A stretch of 64,000 nt of DNA. Origin: Posidonia oceanica (Eukaryota > Streptophyta > Magnoliopsida > Alismatales > Posidoniaceae). Below, piece by piece: positions 42,801 through 54,700 of this stretch. The stretch spans positions 57,638,501 through 57,702,500 of the forward strand of contig JAZBRS010000026.1 of NCBI GenBank assembly GCA_037176725.1, written 5' to 3'. The position numbers were made by a program, and so were the translations under genes. The notes beneath the pieces were generated by a model. The model saw only the letters and a list, made by a program, of their open reading frames with translations, did not search any database and was not told where the DNA came from. How positions within the stretch are numbered: the first letter of the stretch is position 1; the number at the start of each line of letters is the position of its first letter.

Positions 42801-45650
42801 AGCGACGAGACGACCGGAGAACTGCGTCGGAGAAGACGACCGGAGCGGCGAGCAGAAACGGGGCAGGATGGCTGGAAACTTACTTCTAAGGGGCTGAGAA
42901 GCAACAGGGGGAGAAGAGGGAGCTGAGGGTGTGAAGAAATACCTGGCTCCGCGTCTGGAACGTGCTCCCGACCTCGGTAGTTCCGGAGCTGGCCGGCGAC
43001 GTTCGTCCAGTCGCTGCAGTGGTCGTCGGGCGCTCGCGGAGGTTGGAGCTGCTTCAGGACGATCTTCCGGTGCTTCCCAGACGTCCGGACGTGAGCTTCG
43101 AAGCTCGGAGCAGAATCTGGCACTTTTGGGTTCTCAGAAAGGAACTGGAGGTGGGGGGGAGTGTTGCTGCTCGTCGGACCTGGTGGAGTCTTCCGGGAGG
43201 TAGCTGGAGGTCCGGAGAATGATTCTGGAGGATTGGATTATGGTTCTGGAGGCTGGGGAGTGGATTTGCTGAGTGGTCGGCTTTCTGATCAGGAGTTGGG
43301 ACAGGTGTTTGTTGTGGAGTTTGTGGTCTGTGGTGGAGGATAGGGCTGAAGGTCAGGTGCTTCTGGAAGGTGAAGTTCAGGCGAGTAATGGGGAAGGATT
43401 TGGGAAGATGCGGTGGACTGTGGTGAAGGCAATTTTCAGGAGAGGAGATGTTGGGTTGCAGTTGGTTTCAGTGATGGAAGTTCGGGTGAACTGGAGTGTT
43501 TACAGGGAAGGAAGGGCTGGGAAATGATGGAGGAGGAATGCTGGTGTGTTGGGTAGATTTGGGGGATGAAACGGAAGAGAGTTGGATGCTGGAACGGGCT
43601 TGGTTTCAGAAAGAAAAAGAAAGGGGAGTGTTGCTGAAAATCAGAGGGAGAGGAAGGAGATTTGCTTGGGAATTCTCTGGATTTCTCAGCTCTCTCTCTC
43701 AGGTGGCAAAAAGGCAATCAAGGAGGATTGAAGGGCTGGCTTTTTTATCAGAGGACCGGAGGCTGCTGGGCGCGCTGGAGGTTTTGAATTCAACCGGCGG
43801 CACTGCAACAGAAGCGACGGGCGTCGGCGAGGCGACCGGCATTCAATGCCTCCCGGAATTGGTGCTGAGATAGAAGAGAGCGGTGAGCTGCTGTGGATGA
43901 TTGGATGGAAGCTTGAAATTTAAATGGTGGAGGGAGCACTGCAGCAGCTGTCGCGGGAGGAAAAAGCTGAGGAAAAAAAGCAGAAGGGAGAAGGAAGAAG
44001 AAGGAGGAGGAGGCCGGACTGTGGGCCGAAAAAGAAAAAAGAAAAGAAATAAAGGAGGAAGGGAGAAACGGGCCAACGGGCCCAGTAAGGAAGAAAAGGA
44101 AAGAAAAATGGGAAAGAAGGAAGAATGAGAGGGAAAAATGAGGAAATAAAATAAGTAAAAATGAACTAAAAATAAATAAAAATATTAGAAAGGTTGTGAT
44201 GTGAATTAGGATTTTAATTACATTTTTTTAATGGCCATTTTGGGCTGATTAGTGTGTTTTAGGCTTGATTAGGGTTTTAAGGTTTTGGTTTTGTTTTTTA
44301 ATTAGTTTTCACTTGATTAAATGTTTGTTAAACCCTTTTTAAATTATTTCGTTAACTGTGTTTTTCTTGTTGAGTGCTCAGGATGTTAATTAGGATTTTT
44401 AAGATTTATTTTTATATTAATTAGGATGGATTTTGGGCCTTTTAGTTTTAGTCTTCTTAGGGTTTTCTTTTCTTAAGTCTTTTTGAGTTATATTTGATTT
44501 TTATTTGTTGATTTTTCTAGATGTTTTTAGTTAGGTTTCTCTTGTCTGATTAGGTGTTTTTAGGTCTTTTAAATGTGTTTTTCTTTTCCGTTTAATTAAG
44601 TTTTTTAATTTGTTTTTTCTTAGGTTTGTTAGGTTAAGTCTTTTGCTTCTTTAATTACTTGCTTTAATGTTTGTTTTTTTATTCTTCTTTTTAGGGTTTG
44701 CTTTTTAATTCTTCTGATGGGATTTCTACTCTTGGTGGGTTCTGATTTCATTTTAGTTTTTTTCTTGATTTTTCAGTGTTTTCTTTTGATTTGTTTTGTA
44801 TTTTTTAGCTTACATGCTTGGTTTTCCTTTTAGCTTGATTTAGTTAAGTTTAGGTTTTTAATTGCTTGTTTAATGTTTTTTAATTGTTTTTCTTAGAGTT
44901 CTGATTTGTTTCTTTTATGTTTTGGGGTTTTACAGATTTTTAGGGGTTTTTATGGATTTTTGCAAGAGAAAGAAAGGGGAAAAGAGAAAGAAGAAGAGAA
45001 GGGAAAAAGAAAGAAATAAGGGAAAAGAGATGGGTTGAAGGAAAAAGATTTTTTGAAAATTAGGAAAAGTGTTAAAAATAAAGTAAAAATAGGAATAAGA
45101 TAGAGGAAGGATAGAAGCACAAAGGGGGCCCACAGTCGGACCAGAGAAAGGGTAAGAAGGGGATGAAAAGAGAGATGATAATCAGGAGAGAGAGAGGAGA
45201 GAGAAAATGATAATCCCGGAGAGAGAAAAGGATAATTTGGGTGAATGGAGGTCTTAAAGGTCTTGGAATGGGATGAAAATTGGTGAGTGGGCAGTCTATG
45301 GTTTGAGGTGTTGGTTCTGAAGTTTTGGTTTAATTCTAAGAAGGTTTTGGAAGGGTTTTAAGGTGTAGAAAAAGGGTAGTTTTACCTAGGTTTTCTAGGA
45401 TTTTTGGGAATGGTCTAGGTTTGAAAGTTTCTAAGTTCTTGGGTAGGTTTGCTAAGTGGGTGTTGGTGGGTTTTCCTATGGATTTTGGTTAGGTTTTGAG
45501 CTTGGGAAGAGGGGTAAAGGCTTAGGTCAAGTTGACTTAGTTTTGAAGGGTAAAGCAGAGGGTTAGGGTTTGGTTTGGGTTTGGGTTTGAGTCCAGCAAT
45601 CACCAGGAGGGCTCCAAGTGGTCCAAGCCTGCCAAGATGGGGTGTCAACA
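39867..45650 (-). repeat. 5' LTR of element B (5,784 bp)
   Basis: The plus strand begins TGTAGCGATCTCGATCGG and ends GGGGTGTCAACA. It is clearly related to the A LTR in its left 2.6 kb and in the T-rich zone (44160-45250). It differs in the GC-rich core (about 42480-44080) and in the outermost 130 bases at the right end, where it instead matches LTR F at 61710 onward in inverted orientation. It carries a hairpin array at about 40540-40760 and a GTAAGT on the minus strand at 42878-42883. Short ORFs in it are compositional. Confidence 0.92.
42878..42883 (-). promoter_or_regulatory. Candidate splice donor GTAAGT in the B 5' LTR
   Basis: Element sense CTTAGAAGTAAGTTTCCAG. It lies within the GC-rich core near its 3' border, as in A, even though the core sequence is different. 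Paired with the acceptor at 38723 the intron would be about 4.2 kb. Confidence 0.4.
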
Positions 45651-46985
45651 GTATCATGTTATGAAAGATCGACAGCATAACCCTCTGATAGGTGGCTCCA
45701 GCGTTCTTTAATCCGAACGGCATGACTACATAGCAGTAGGTTCCCCATGGAGTGGTAAATGAGGTCTTCTCCTGATCTTCTTCTGTGAGTTTAATCTAGT
45801 TGTAATCGGAGAAACCGTCCATGAATGAGAGCATCTCATGGCTTGCAGTGTTGTCTATGAGGCTGTCTATATGTGGAAGAGGGAAATCATCTTTTGGGCA
45901 TGCTTCATTGAGGTTTCTGTAGTCAATGCACACGCAGACTTTGCCATCTTTCTTCATTACTGGAACTATGTTTGCGATCCATTCCGGATATACCACAACT
46001 CTAATGAACTTTGCTTTATGTAGCTTGTCTATCTCTTCTTTGACTTTTAGAGTGAGGTCTGGATGTAGACGTCGGAGCTTCTGCTTCGCTGTCTTGGCGC
46101 CTGGCTTGAGAGGGAGCCTGTGCTCCACCAGTAGTGAATCAAGCCAGGGCATTTCTCCGTCGGAGAAGACCAATACCTTCACATATCTTTTGAGTAGTTT
46201 CTCCATTTTGAGTCGTTCATCTGAGTTGTGGGTAGAACTTATCCGAACTGGTCGTAGATCATCTTCAGTCCCTAAATTTATTTCTTCTGTTTCTTCAGCG
46301 GCTGCCTTGGTCTGCTCATCGTATTTCTTCATCATTTCTTCGAAGATGGCAGGGTCTACTAGTTCTTCTTCATCTGGGTCTTCTTCTGTGTTCACCAGCT
46401 CGAAGACTTCATAGTTCCCAGTATTTTTACCGATGATGTTCGACACTTCTTCGACCAGGAAGATGGCATGCGACGTGGCTAGCTCCCGTGGTAACGCCGT
46501 GGTATAATGACATATCTTGACTGTTTGGGTGATTGGCTCCTTCTTGTCCTGACCTGCACGCTTAGTAGAGTGATTAGATACTTTTTGTGAGGACATGGTG
46601 GCGGTTAGGCCGTCCCTGCCATGCCCTCGGCTACCTTCCCAACTATTAACTAAACTAGGAAGTAAATTGTCGGAAAGTAAATTATGCGAAAACAAAATGC
46701 TGGAATTGAAAGCAGGAAAGAAATTATTTACAAGAGTAGGGGGATTGCCCCTAGGTTTGCCTCCGCGGTGGAGGCAGTGCGCTATCGGGCGTTAGTCTGT
46801 GGCCCCGGCCCCTTCTTGCGCAGAGGGGCAAGGTCGTAGGTCGTTGAAAAGACAGGTGAGTTCACAGACGGGGTCAAAGTCCTCCGTTTCAGTGTCTTTA
46901 GTGGGAATTCCGGAGGAGTCGTTTGTTGAGACGTCCGGAGACACGGGAATTTCTGGAGAAGTGGGGAGAAGGGCAGTAGGGACCT
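45651..46985 (-). pseudogene. pol: Element D: fragment of another Tat-like element, protease-RT linker and RT N-terminus
   Basis: On the minus strand, 45796-46695 reads as an acidic linker (EDPDEEELVDPAIFEEMMKK) followed by RT sequence (KPGAKTAKQKLRR, YPEWIANIVPVMKKDGKV, CIDYRNLNEACPKDDFPLP, FMDGFS). A TAG at 45796 (CAG expected) interrupts it; the frame then continues through [14 protein letters not shown] to 45651, where element B is inserted. Residues differ from A/B/C throughout, so it is a separate family. A second minus-strand stretch, 46792 to about 46985, with EDFDPVCELTCLFNDL looks like more of the same polyprotein upstream. The right border at about 46981-46993 runs directly into the C LTR without a D LTR, so it is a rearrangement junction. 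Confidence 0.8.
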
Positions 46986-47350
46986 CAGGCATGTCGGGGG
47001 TGCCTAACACCTTCCCCGCGCGTAATAGGAGTCCTTACCCTTTCTCTGGCCCGCAATGACCATTTTGCCCTCGTCTTTGGCACGAGTCATCTTCTTTGCA
47101 TAGCATTGCATTGCATCTTTTTGTGTGGTTTTGCATGTTTTTCATGCATTTCCCCGATTTTTCTTGTCTCCCGACTTAATAGACACGGTGGCGACTCTGA
47201 TTTGTCTTATCTTTCTTTTTCCCCTTTTTTTCGATGTTTTCGAGTCAAGTTTCCTTCTCGGACACACCCGTTAATAGTGAACCTGATTCCGATCGGTGCA
47301 CGCGAGCTCTGGCATCGTGCATGGACGATCTGAACTCCGGGATCGCTACA
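46986..47350 (+). repeat. Truncated 5' LTR of element C (3' end only)
   Basis: Matches the last part of the A and B LTRs: the block GGTGCCTAACACCTTCCCC near 47000, a PBS-like TGGCGACTCTG at 47189-47199, then an end GGGATCGCTACA at 47350. It also has a private insertion (about 47295-47335) shared with inverted LTR E, so E and C belong to one LTR subtype. Confidence 0.85.
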
Positions 47351-47351
47351 A

Positions 47352-47369
47352 TGGCGACTCCACTGGGGA
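47352..47369 (+). promoter_or_regulatory. Primer binding site of element C, with a nearby second copy
   Basis: TGGCGACTCCACTGGGGA one base after the LTR end. A second, imperfect copy starts at 47494 (TGGCGACTCTACTAAGGA) and is followed by a repeat of the downstream ACTCCGGC and TTGGCTTT motifs, giving a tandem duplication of about 142 bases. Confidence 0.8.
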
Positions 47370-48675
47370 TACTAGACTCCAGCTTTCGTTTTTGGCTTTC
47401 TCACCACTTGGGTTTTGCATTCTTTGCTTGCTTTGTGCCTTTGCCTTGTCTATTTGCTTGCTCACCTGTCTCGATTCCCAGCGAGTCGCACAGTGGCGAC
47501 TCTACTAAGGATTCAGACTCCGGCTCTCCTTCTTGGCTTTTTGCTTGCATTGTTTTTGCTTGCCTTGCCTGTTTACATACTTTATTGCTTGCTTTATCTT
47601 TACATGCTCTACTACTTACCTGTCTTTACTTATTTATCTGCTGGCTTGTCATTACTTTACTTTCTCACATAATGCATGCCTAAATACTTGTTTGGCACAA
47701 TAATACATGCCTTTTGAATGGTAATTGCTTTGTTTGACACCCTTGCTATGCCACTGCACACGCACATGCCCTGCATACTTGCTTTTTGATATGATGAATG
47801 TTTTCCCCTCACAATCATGTCCACAAACATTTGCACATGCCATGCGCATGCCTTTTGCTGTGATGTGTGTTGATTGCTTGCCATGTTTGGATGTTTTCTT
47901 CCCCTTTTGCTCTAGGCTTAAGGACAAGTAGAGACTGGTTGTCCCCTCCCCTTGGCAAATGAAAACAGCAAGTAAAAGTCAAATCTAGGATCTACTAGAG
48001 ACCTCAACACACCTCTACCCCCTTGGGTTAATAAAATGCGCAGGATTAAATAACTTTAATCATTTTGCATGAAGCATCATATAGGGCATGCATCTTCTCA
48101 TCTGAGTCTACCTATCAGTCTGAGAATGATAGTCCCGGTCTCTCGTCCAGCTGCTGTGGCACAGGGCGAGTCGATCGGTCTATCCCCCTCTGTCAGGGGT
48201 CGTGTCGGTGTTACTAGAGGGTACAGCCCATGCCTCGGTAGGGCCAAGGCCACTACTGCGCCACCCATTATACCTGAGCTCTAGGCCAGGGTCTAGATGG
48301 GAGCCTTATTTTTTGACCGAGTTGGTGACCCGCACACTTGTGAGTCCGAAGTAGACAACTTATTAGGACACACTAGATTGTTGAGAGAGAGCATGCTAGA
48401 TAGCATATCATTTGCATGAATGCATTCATACCACCAATTAAACACTTGCAATTTTTCTTTCAGGTTCTAACACCTGTTTGCTTTATTTGCAACAGACATC
48501 AGTGAGCGAGTTCCCTTGTCAGAGCTTGAGTGCTTCACTTCACTGACGCCTTTGTTGTGTCACCTGTATTTGACCTTCCTCTTCCGAGCTATTTGCCTTC
48601 GCAACCATAGCTCCTCCTTGGCATCATCCTTCACCCATCCGTCGCAGCCCTATTCTTACTCGCTCGCGTTCAGCT
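47370..48675 (+). other. Leader of element C
   Basis: No gene is supported. It includes the PBS-region duplication, a T/C-rich stretch, a conserved segment (about 48060-48370) that aligns with the A and B leaders, and strong acceptor-like sites: ATTTTTCTTTCAG ending at 48463, and TTATTTGCAACAG with boundary 48495/48496, the latter aligned with the A and B acceptors. Confidence 0.55.
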
Positions 48676-51600
48676 ATGGACCAGCGCGCCATTGAGCCTT
48701 TGCTCACCACAGTCGCAGGGGTTTCCACTTCGGTCCCTTCGACTCCCATCTTGACACCCTCTTTGCCCCTTACGATGCCAGGGTTTCCCCCTTTACCTCT
48801 GGGGGACCCCTGCGCACTGTAGGGTCTGGGCAAGTCTATGCCCCTCCGGATCCTGTCACCGAGGCTACCTTGGTTACTACCTCTCGCTTTCCAGAGACCG
48901 TTCTGACTCCTTCTGATCCCCAGGGCCATATTATCTATGGCACTGGTTCTGCTGCGGTGGCTCCCGCCATAGGATCCTATCCTCCTGGACAGTCTATCTC
49001 CCCCCTCTTGCATCTGGTCCCCTGCCGGCACTACAATTCAGCATTCCCACTAACGAGACCCCTAAAGAGCGGTACCAGCGCTTGGCGAAGCTTGCCCAGA
49101 TCTTTCAGGGCATGGCTCTGTCTGCCCGCCCTCCTCCAGCTCCTTCTGCACTTGAGATCCCCCTGCATCCTGTTCTTGCTCTCCAGGCATTCCCTACTGC
49201 ACTATCGCCCCGGCCATCACCCCAGCTACTCTCTGCTTCGGTGATAGGGGCACAGCCTCCCCCCTCTGCACACACCTCATTCACCGTACAACATGCACCT
49301 CCACCACCTAGTGGCCAGCCCCTCGGGTTGGTTCGAGCACAGCACTTCTCTGGCCCGCTGCCTGACACTGTGCCACTGCAGCAGCTATTGCTCCCACAAT
49401 CTCCACAATTCATTGCACAGCATCCTACATACCCTCATCCTGTGCATCAGCAATTTCCTTCCCCTGCATACTTTGCACCACCCACAGCACCCACTGCACA
49501 TTTGCATGGATATGCCGACCATCCCGTTGCATCACCAGGCGACGCGATGGTGGATCCGGAAAAGCACCTCGGTGCGACCCAAACAGCGTATGTAGTTCCT
49601 GCCCCCGCTGTCCCATCACCTTCGACAGCAACCCAGAGTCCAACGACGACAGGTTCACCGTTCTGGAGAAAGCACTTCGTCAAGTGTAGGGCACAGACTT
49701 CCACTCCTATCAGTTCCGGGACCTCTATTGCTTTCCAGAGGCGGTACTCCCACCGATGTTCAAAATCCCAGTCTTCGATGAATACAATGGAAGGAGCTGC
49801 CCCATCGCCCATTTGAAGGCATATTGCGGAGACTTGGCTCAGCTTCAGGCTGATGACAGGTTGTTGATCCGCCTGTTTCAGAAGAGTCTAACTGGCCCGG
49901 CCCTCAAGTGGTTTACATCACTTGATATGGCCACCATCAAGACTTAGAACGACCTTGGCAGGGCGTTCCTGGAACAGTACTCCTTCAACCTTGACTTGGT
50001 CCCCAAGTGCGAGGACCTTGTCGCCCTTAAGCAGAGAAACAACAAGCTGTTCAGGGAGTACGTCGGCAGTTGGCGTGCCCTTGCTGCACAAGTTCGCGAT
50101 AGACCCTCTGATGAGGAATCTATCGAGATTGTAATTCGAGACGGGCAGCCATCTACTGGGGCACTGCTTGCCATCCAGGCTGCCACTAGTTTTGCATCTC
50201 TGATTTGGGTCGGCACACGCATGGAGAGCACCCTTTGGAGCGGCAATTTCCGGTGCTCTCCATCTTCACCAAGCAAGCCACCTCCCCCAGCAGCGGCTAT
50301 GGCGGCAGCAGCAACAACAATGGCGGCGGCAACAACAACAACCCTAGAAGGAGGGATCCCCCGTGGACCACAGTTGCATACGTCGACTCTCCTATCGCTC
50401 CCATCCACATGGTAGCTCTGCCTGGCCCGAATCAGGTAGTGTATGCACCAACACCTACCGCAGCTCACACACCACAGATCACCACCACAGCCCGACCGGT
50501 CTATCCTGCCACACCGGTCCGGCAAGGACAATACCAAGGGCAGAGACGGCCCAACCATCAGCGTCACTTCACTCAGCTAGTGGAGCCGCGGAGCGCCGTC
50601 CTCCCTAAGGTAGCGTCGCTCCTCACGCCCCTCGAGATCTGCCCACCACCGAACCCTCTTCCGAGGTGGTATAGGACGGATCAATTTTGTGACTTTCATC
50701 GACTTGTTGGGCACTCGACGAATAGTTGCCTCACTCTGCGGGGAGCAGTGCAGGACCTGATTGACCGAAAGGTCATCAGTATCAACACACGGGAGTCAGC
50801 ATCTTCATCTACCCCTCCATTAGCATCCCCCTCTGCATTAGGGACAGCTCCCCACAATCCAAGCATCGTCCACGAGCCTTTACTGGAGCATTCTGGCCCG
50901 GGAGGTGCGGGGACTTCAGGTGTACATTCTCTCTTCCCCTCAGGGTCTGCTACGTCCATGGTGGACCCTTCTGATCTTACTCAAGACATTTCTGTGCCTG
51001 TTTCTCCTTCCCTCTATCTTACGGCACTTGCCAGCTCCGAGTCGGGGATTCACATGATCCGAGTGGACACCAAGCCAGAGCGTGCCACCGTGAGGCCCAC
51101 CATACAGCCAGAGGCTCAACCCCAAGTCTGCCTGCAAGCCAGACCCCAACCAGAGCCAACACAGCCTTCCTGGCAGCATCCCACATCCATCCACTCTCCA
51201 GTAAATATCCCGGCAGCCCCTCTCGAGCTCGAAGCTCGTGCTCCCCTGGTAATCAACTTAACCAGGAATACCCACTACATTCCATACGACTATGCTGCAG
51301 AAATGTGTGCGGATGTCACACGGTCGGGGAGGGTCTACAGACTTGCCACCCCAATAACCAGACCTGCAGCCCCAATAGCCAGGCCTAACCCCCCTGAACC
51401 TACTCCACCTGTGAGCCAACCACCAGCAGGCCCATCCCCTCCTGTGAGCCAACCACCAGTAGACCAATCCCCTGATCCCACCCATACAGAACCTACCACC
51501 AGAGCCATTATCCCCACCACCAAAAAAGACCAGCCTTCAACTGACATAACGGCCTAGCTGAAAAAAGTCAAGGCTGACATCTCCATTTGGGACCTGACAC

Positions 51601-51754
51601 ATTCTGCCCGCAAACACCGGGAGGCTTTTCTCCACGTGTTCCAGGCTGCCCATGTGTCCCAAACCATCGAGCCTACAACTCTGGAAAATATGGTGGGTAT
51701 GATCGCGGAGCCGCAGGTCATCTCTTTCTCGAGCGATGAACTGCCTCTAGGGGG
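48676..51754 (+). pseudogene. gag: Element C gag (decayed)
   Basis: Starts at ATG 48676 in the context RSRSAM, as in A and B. Homology to A gag runs through frames 1, 0, 2, 1 and 0 in turn, with frame changes near 48800-48830, 49000-49035, about 49640, about 50205-50260 and about 51750. Stops include 48820, 49687 (TAG), 49945 (TAG for TGG) and 51555 (TAG for CAG). The gag fold (FKIPVFDEYNGRS, GPALKWFTSLDM) lies at 49756 to about 50240, and the zinc-knuckle variant (CDFHRLVGHSTNSC) near 50690. The Pro/Gln-rich C-terminal part at 51100-51550 is preserved in composition more than in sequence. Confidence 0.85.
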
Positions 51755-54700
51755 ACTAACCATAATCAGCCCCTGTTTATCACGGTGCAGTTCAAAAGGT
51801 TCCGCATTCCCCTCTCGCTGGTCGATAATGGGTCAGGCTTTAACGTCTGTCCCCTATGCACAGCATTGAAGCTCGGATTCAAAGTCGAGGATATCACGCC
51901 AGCTATGAAGGGAATGACCTCTTTTGACAATACGCACCATGAGTCATTGGGGATCCTGGTTATTCCTCTTACCATTGGCCCGGTCGAATTCGATGTAGAA
52001 TTCTATGTCGTCGACTTGGAGCCCTCTTTTAATCTTCTGCTTGGGCACCCTTAGCTGCACAAGCATCAAGTAATCCCCTCAACCCTCCACCGCATGATCA
52101 AGTTTCGCTGGGGCGACGATGTCATCGTTGTCATGGCGGAAAACTTTGACAAGGAACCGGTCGAGGTGGTCTCTTCTGTATCCCGGCAAACTGTCCAATT
52201 TGATCCTAAGCCGTCGGATACCTTGTACCATGTTAACCGGTTGGAGCCTGTTAACTTTACCCCTCTTCTTGAGTGTGTCAGCTCTCTAGCCGTTCATTGT
52301 AACCCTTCTAGGATGGTCGAGAACATTTGCCACAGGTGGGGCTATGAGAAGGGAACGCCACTTGGGCGTCACGGCCAAGGGATCGCCGAGCCGTTTGCGA
52401 CCGAGGAGCGCGAAAAGTTCCAAGGCCTGGGATACGAATGGCAGCCCTGCGATGGTGAGCACCTGCATTCAAGGGGACAGAAGCTCGTGTTCCCTCGGGA
52501 CCTCACTAACTTTGCCAGTGCAGGTATTCTCGACCCGAACACGAGCCCAGCAACAACCCAGCCAGCACCGTGCCGGAGCCCCCCACTGCCAACAGAGGAG
52601 TGGGTCTGCATAGAGGACTACTTTTCAGATGAGGAGCAGTTCAGCACGGTTGTCCCAGCACAGTCCAAGGAAGAGACCTAGATCAGCCCTGCAATCTCCC
52701 GATCAGTTTGTCTGGCCCTTCCCTCTACTGGTACAGTGGCAGATTCTGCAAACTCTGTGTCAGAAATGATAGCCTCTTCCCCCTCTGCAGCTACACCAGT
52801 GCCTACAACAGCTACATTGACAACTCCAGAATCAGTAGCACTTCTGCAGGCACCAGCCACTTGTCCAATCACGGTCGCAGCCGCACCAATATAGAAGTTA
52901 CCTTTTCTAGGGGTGCAATCAGTCGATTCAGGCGACGGCATGACTCAGCCTGCCTCATCATTAGCTCCACAAGCAAAGCAGGTGGTGTCATCAGCCATAC
53001 TGCCATCAGCTTTAGCAGATCCAACATTGTGGAAGACCCCCACCGCTACTACAGAGAAACAACCACCATCACACATGGGTGCCGGCGCTTGATCCCTCAG
53101 AGCAACCGTCCAGCTGTTGGACCTTCAGAAGAGCACCTTTGCCTCCCCTCCAGCTGCAGCACTGCCCCTGTCGGCACCACTGTCAGTGGCATCCCTGACC
53201 GGCCTATTCGCATCTCTGATTGCCCCAGTGCCACAACCAGCCGTGCCAGGAGGTCAGCTAGCCAACCAGCCAGTAACAGAACAGACACCTTGGCCGATGA
53301 TATGTCTGGAAGCCAGAGTAGACCCCGTAGGCAGAGGAATCGCCGGGCAGGACTCTGAAGAGGCCGTTTGCGCCTACTACGTCAACACACCCTCAGAAGA
53401 CGAGGACGGTGCAACTACAGAAGCCCAGGTGGCTAACAGGCTCGGAGACTTGGAATTGCTGTTCCAAGAGTAACTCGTAGTGTTGGCTGAAGACGCCGCC
53501 GAGCAGCAGGCACTGAGGAAAGGGAAAGCCGTGGCCACGGGTCCCTCCCCGCCGCAAGACCATTCCTCAATCATGGTCTTGGAAGAAGAACCAGAGTCAG
53601 CACCCACTAGACCAGACGAGTTGATCACTTCGTAGCCAGAAAGCGGGTCTAGGTGGTTCGTGTGGCGCATGGCCCGCACAAGCAGCGCATTTGGCGACAA
53701 TACACAGATTCGTCGCCAAGAGAATAGTTGTCCGTCTCCGGCACTCCCCGCAAGTGCATCTAAGAACATAGAGGAGGGAACAGTACAGACAGTAGCGGTA
53801 GCAGACAGAACAGTCCAAGCAGTCCCAGCAGTGACAGTGGTGCTAGAGCAGTCGGAACAGCCAAAGCAGCTAGATCAGTCAGTGGGACCAAGGGCCACTG
53901 AAGCAGACGTCACCCACCGAGCCCACTAAAATACTCGGGTGAACGTGACCATCCTGAGGCATCATCAGGATCAAGAGGCGGAACATGTCCACTCCTTCGA
54001 TGTTACAAACCCCACATTTGAGAAGGAGATCCTCTTGGAACTCATTGCATATGAGGAGGAGAACGATACAGGTGTAAATGAGAATGATGAACCACCACCT
54101 GAGTACCAGCCTTACGATGATGACCCAGAAGGGCCCAACCTCCATGTCGAGAAAGAGACAGAGGTCATCAACATTGGCACAGCTGAAAATGTCAAGGAGG
54201 TCCGCATCAGCGCCCTACTGACGCCCCAGGCTAGAGCAGAGTTTATTGCATTCCTTATAGAATATGCATATGTCTTTGCCTGGAGTTATGAAGACATGGT
54301 CGGCCTTGATGTCGAGATCGTGGAGCACAACTTGCCTCTGGACCCAGACGCGAAGCCAGTAAAGCAAAAGCTTCGAAAGTGGCGACCACAGTGGCTGCTC
54401 AAGATCAAAGAGGAAATCATGAAGCAGCACAATGTTGGTTTCCTCAAGGTCGTTCTCTATCTAGAATGGCTCACGAACGTCGTGCCTATGCCCAAGATGG
54501 ACGGACGGGTCCGTATGTGCATTGATTATAGGGATCTAAACAAAGCCAGTCCTAAGGACGACTTTCCTTTACCGTACATCAACGTTCTGATGGACAACAC
54601 TGCGAAGCACAAGATGCTCTCCTTCATGGACGGCTTCTCCGGCTACAATTAGATCATAATGGCAGGAGAAGACATGGAAAAGACTTCTTTTATCGCCCCC

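Larger units (their letters stand above)
1..45650 (-). mobile_element. Element B: Tat-lineage Ty3/gypsy retrotransposon, host of nested element A
   Basis: In element sense (right to left) it consists of a 5' LTR (39867-45650), PBS, leader, gag (38537 down to 35287), then element A (7519-35286), then the rest of gag-pol (7518 down to 1970), a spacer and the start of a PMD-like ORF that runs off the left edge. Removing A together with one copy of the GGTTG duplication restores the same local sequence as the intact protease region of A near 25015-25030, which proves the nesting. The 3' LTR lies outside the window, so the age of B cannot be estimated from LTR divergence. The coding region carries at least five in-frame stops and one frameshift, so B is dead. 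Its right flank begins GTATC, which should be the target duplication if the left flank were available. Confidence 0.88.

Noticed and set aside
52708..53358. 216-residue Ser/Arg-rich plus-strand ORF in element C
   Set aside because: Alternative frame over the linker region; the homologous frame with recognisable linker residues is the pol frame.
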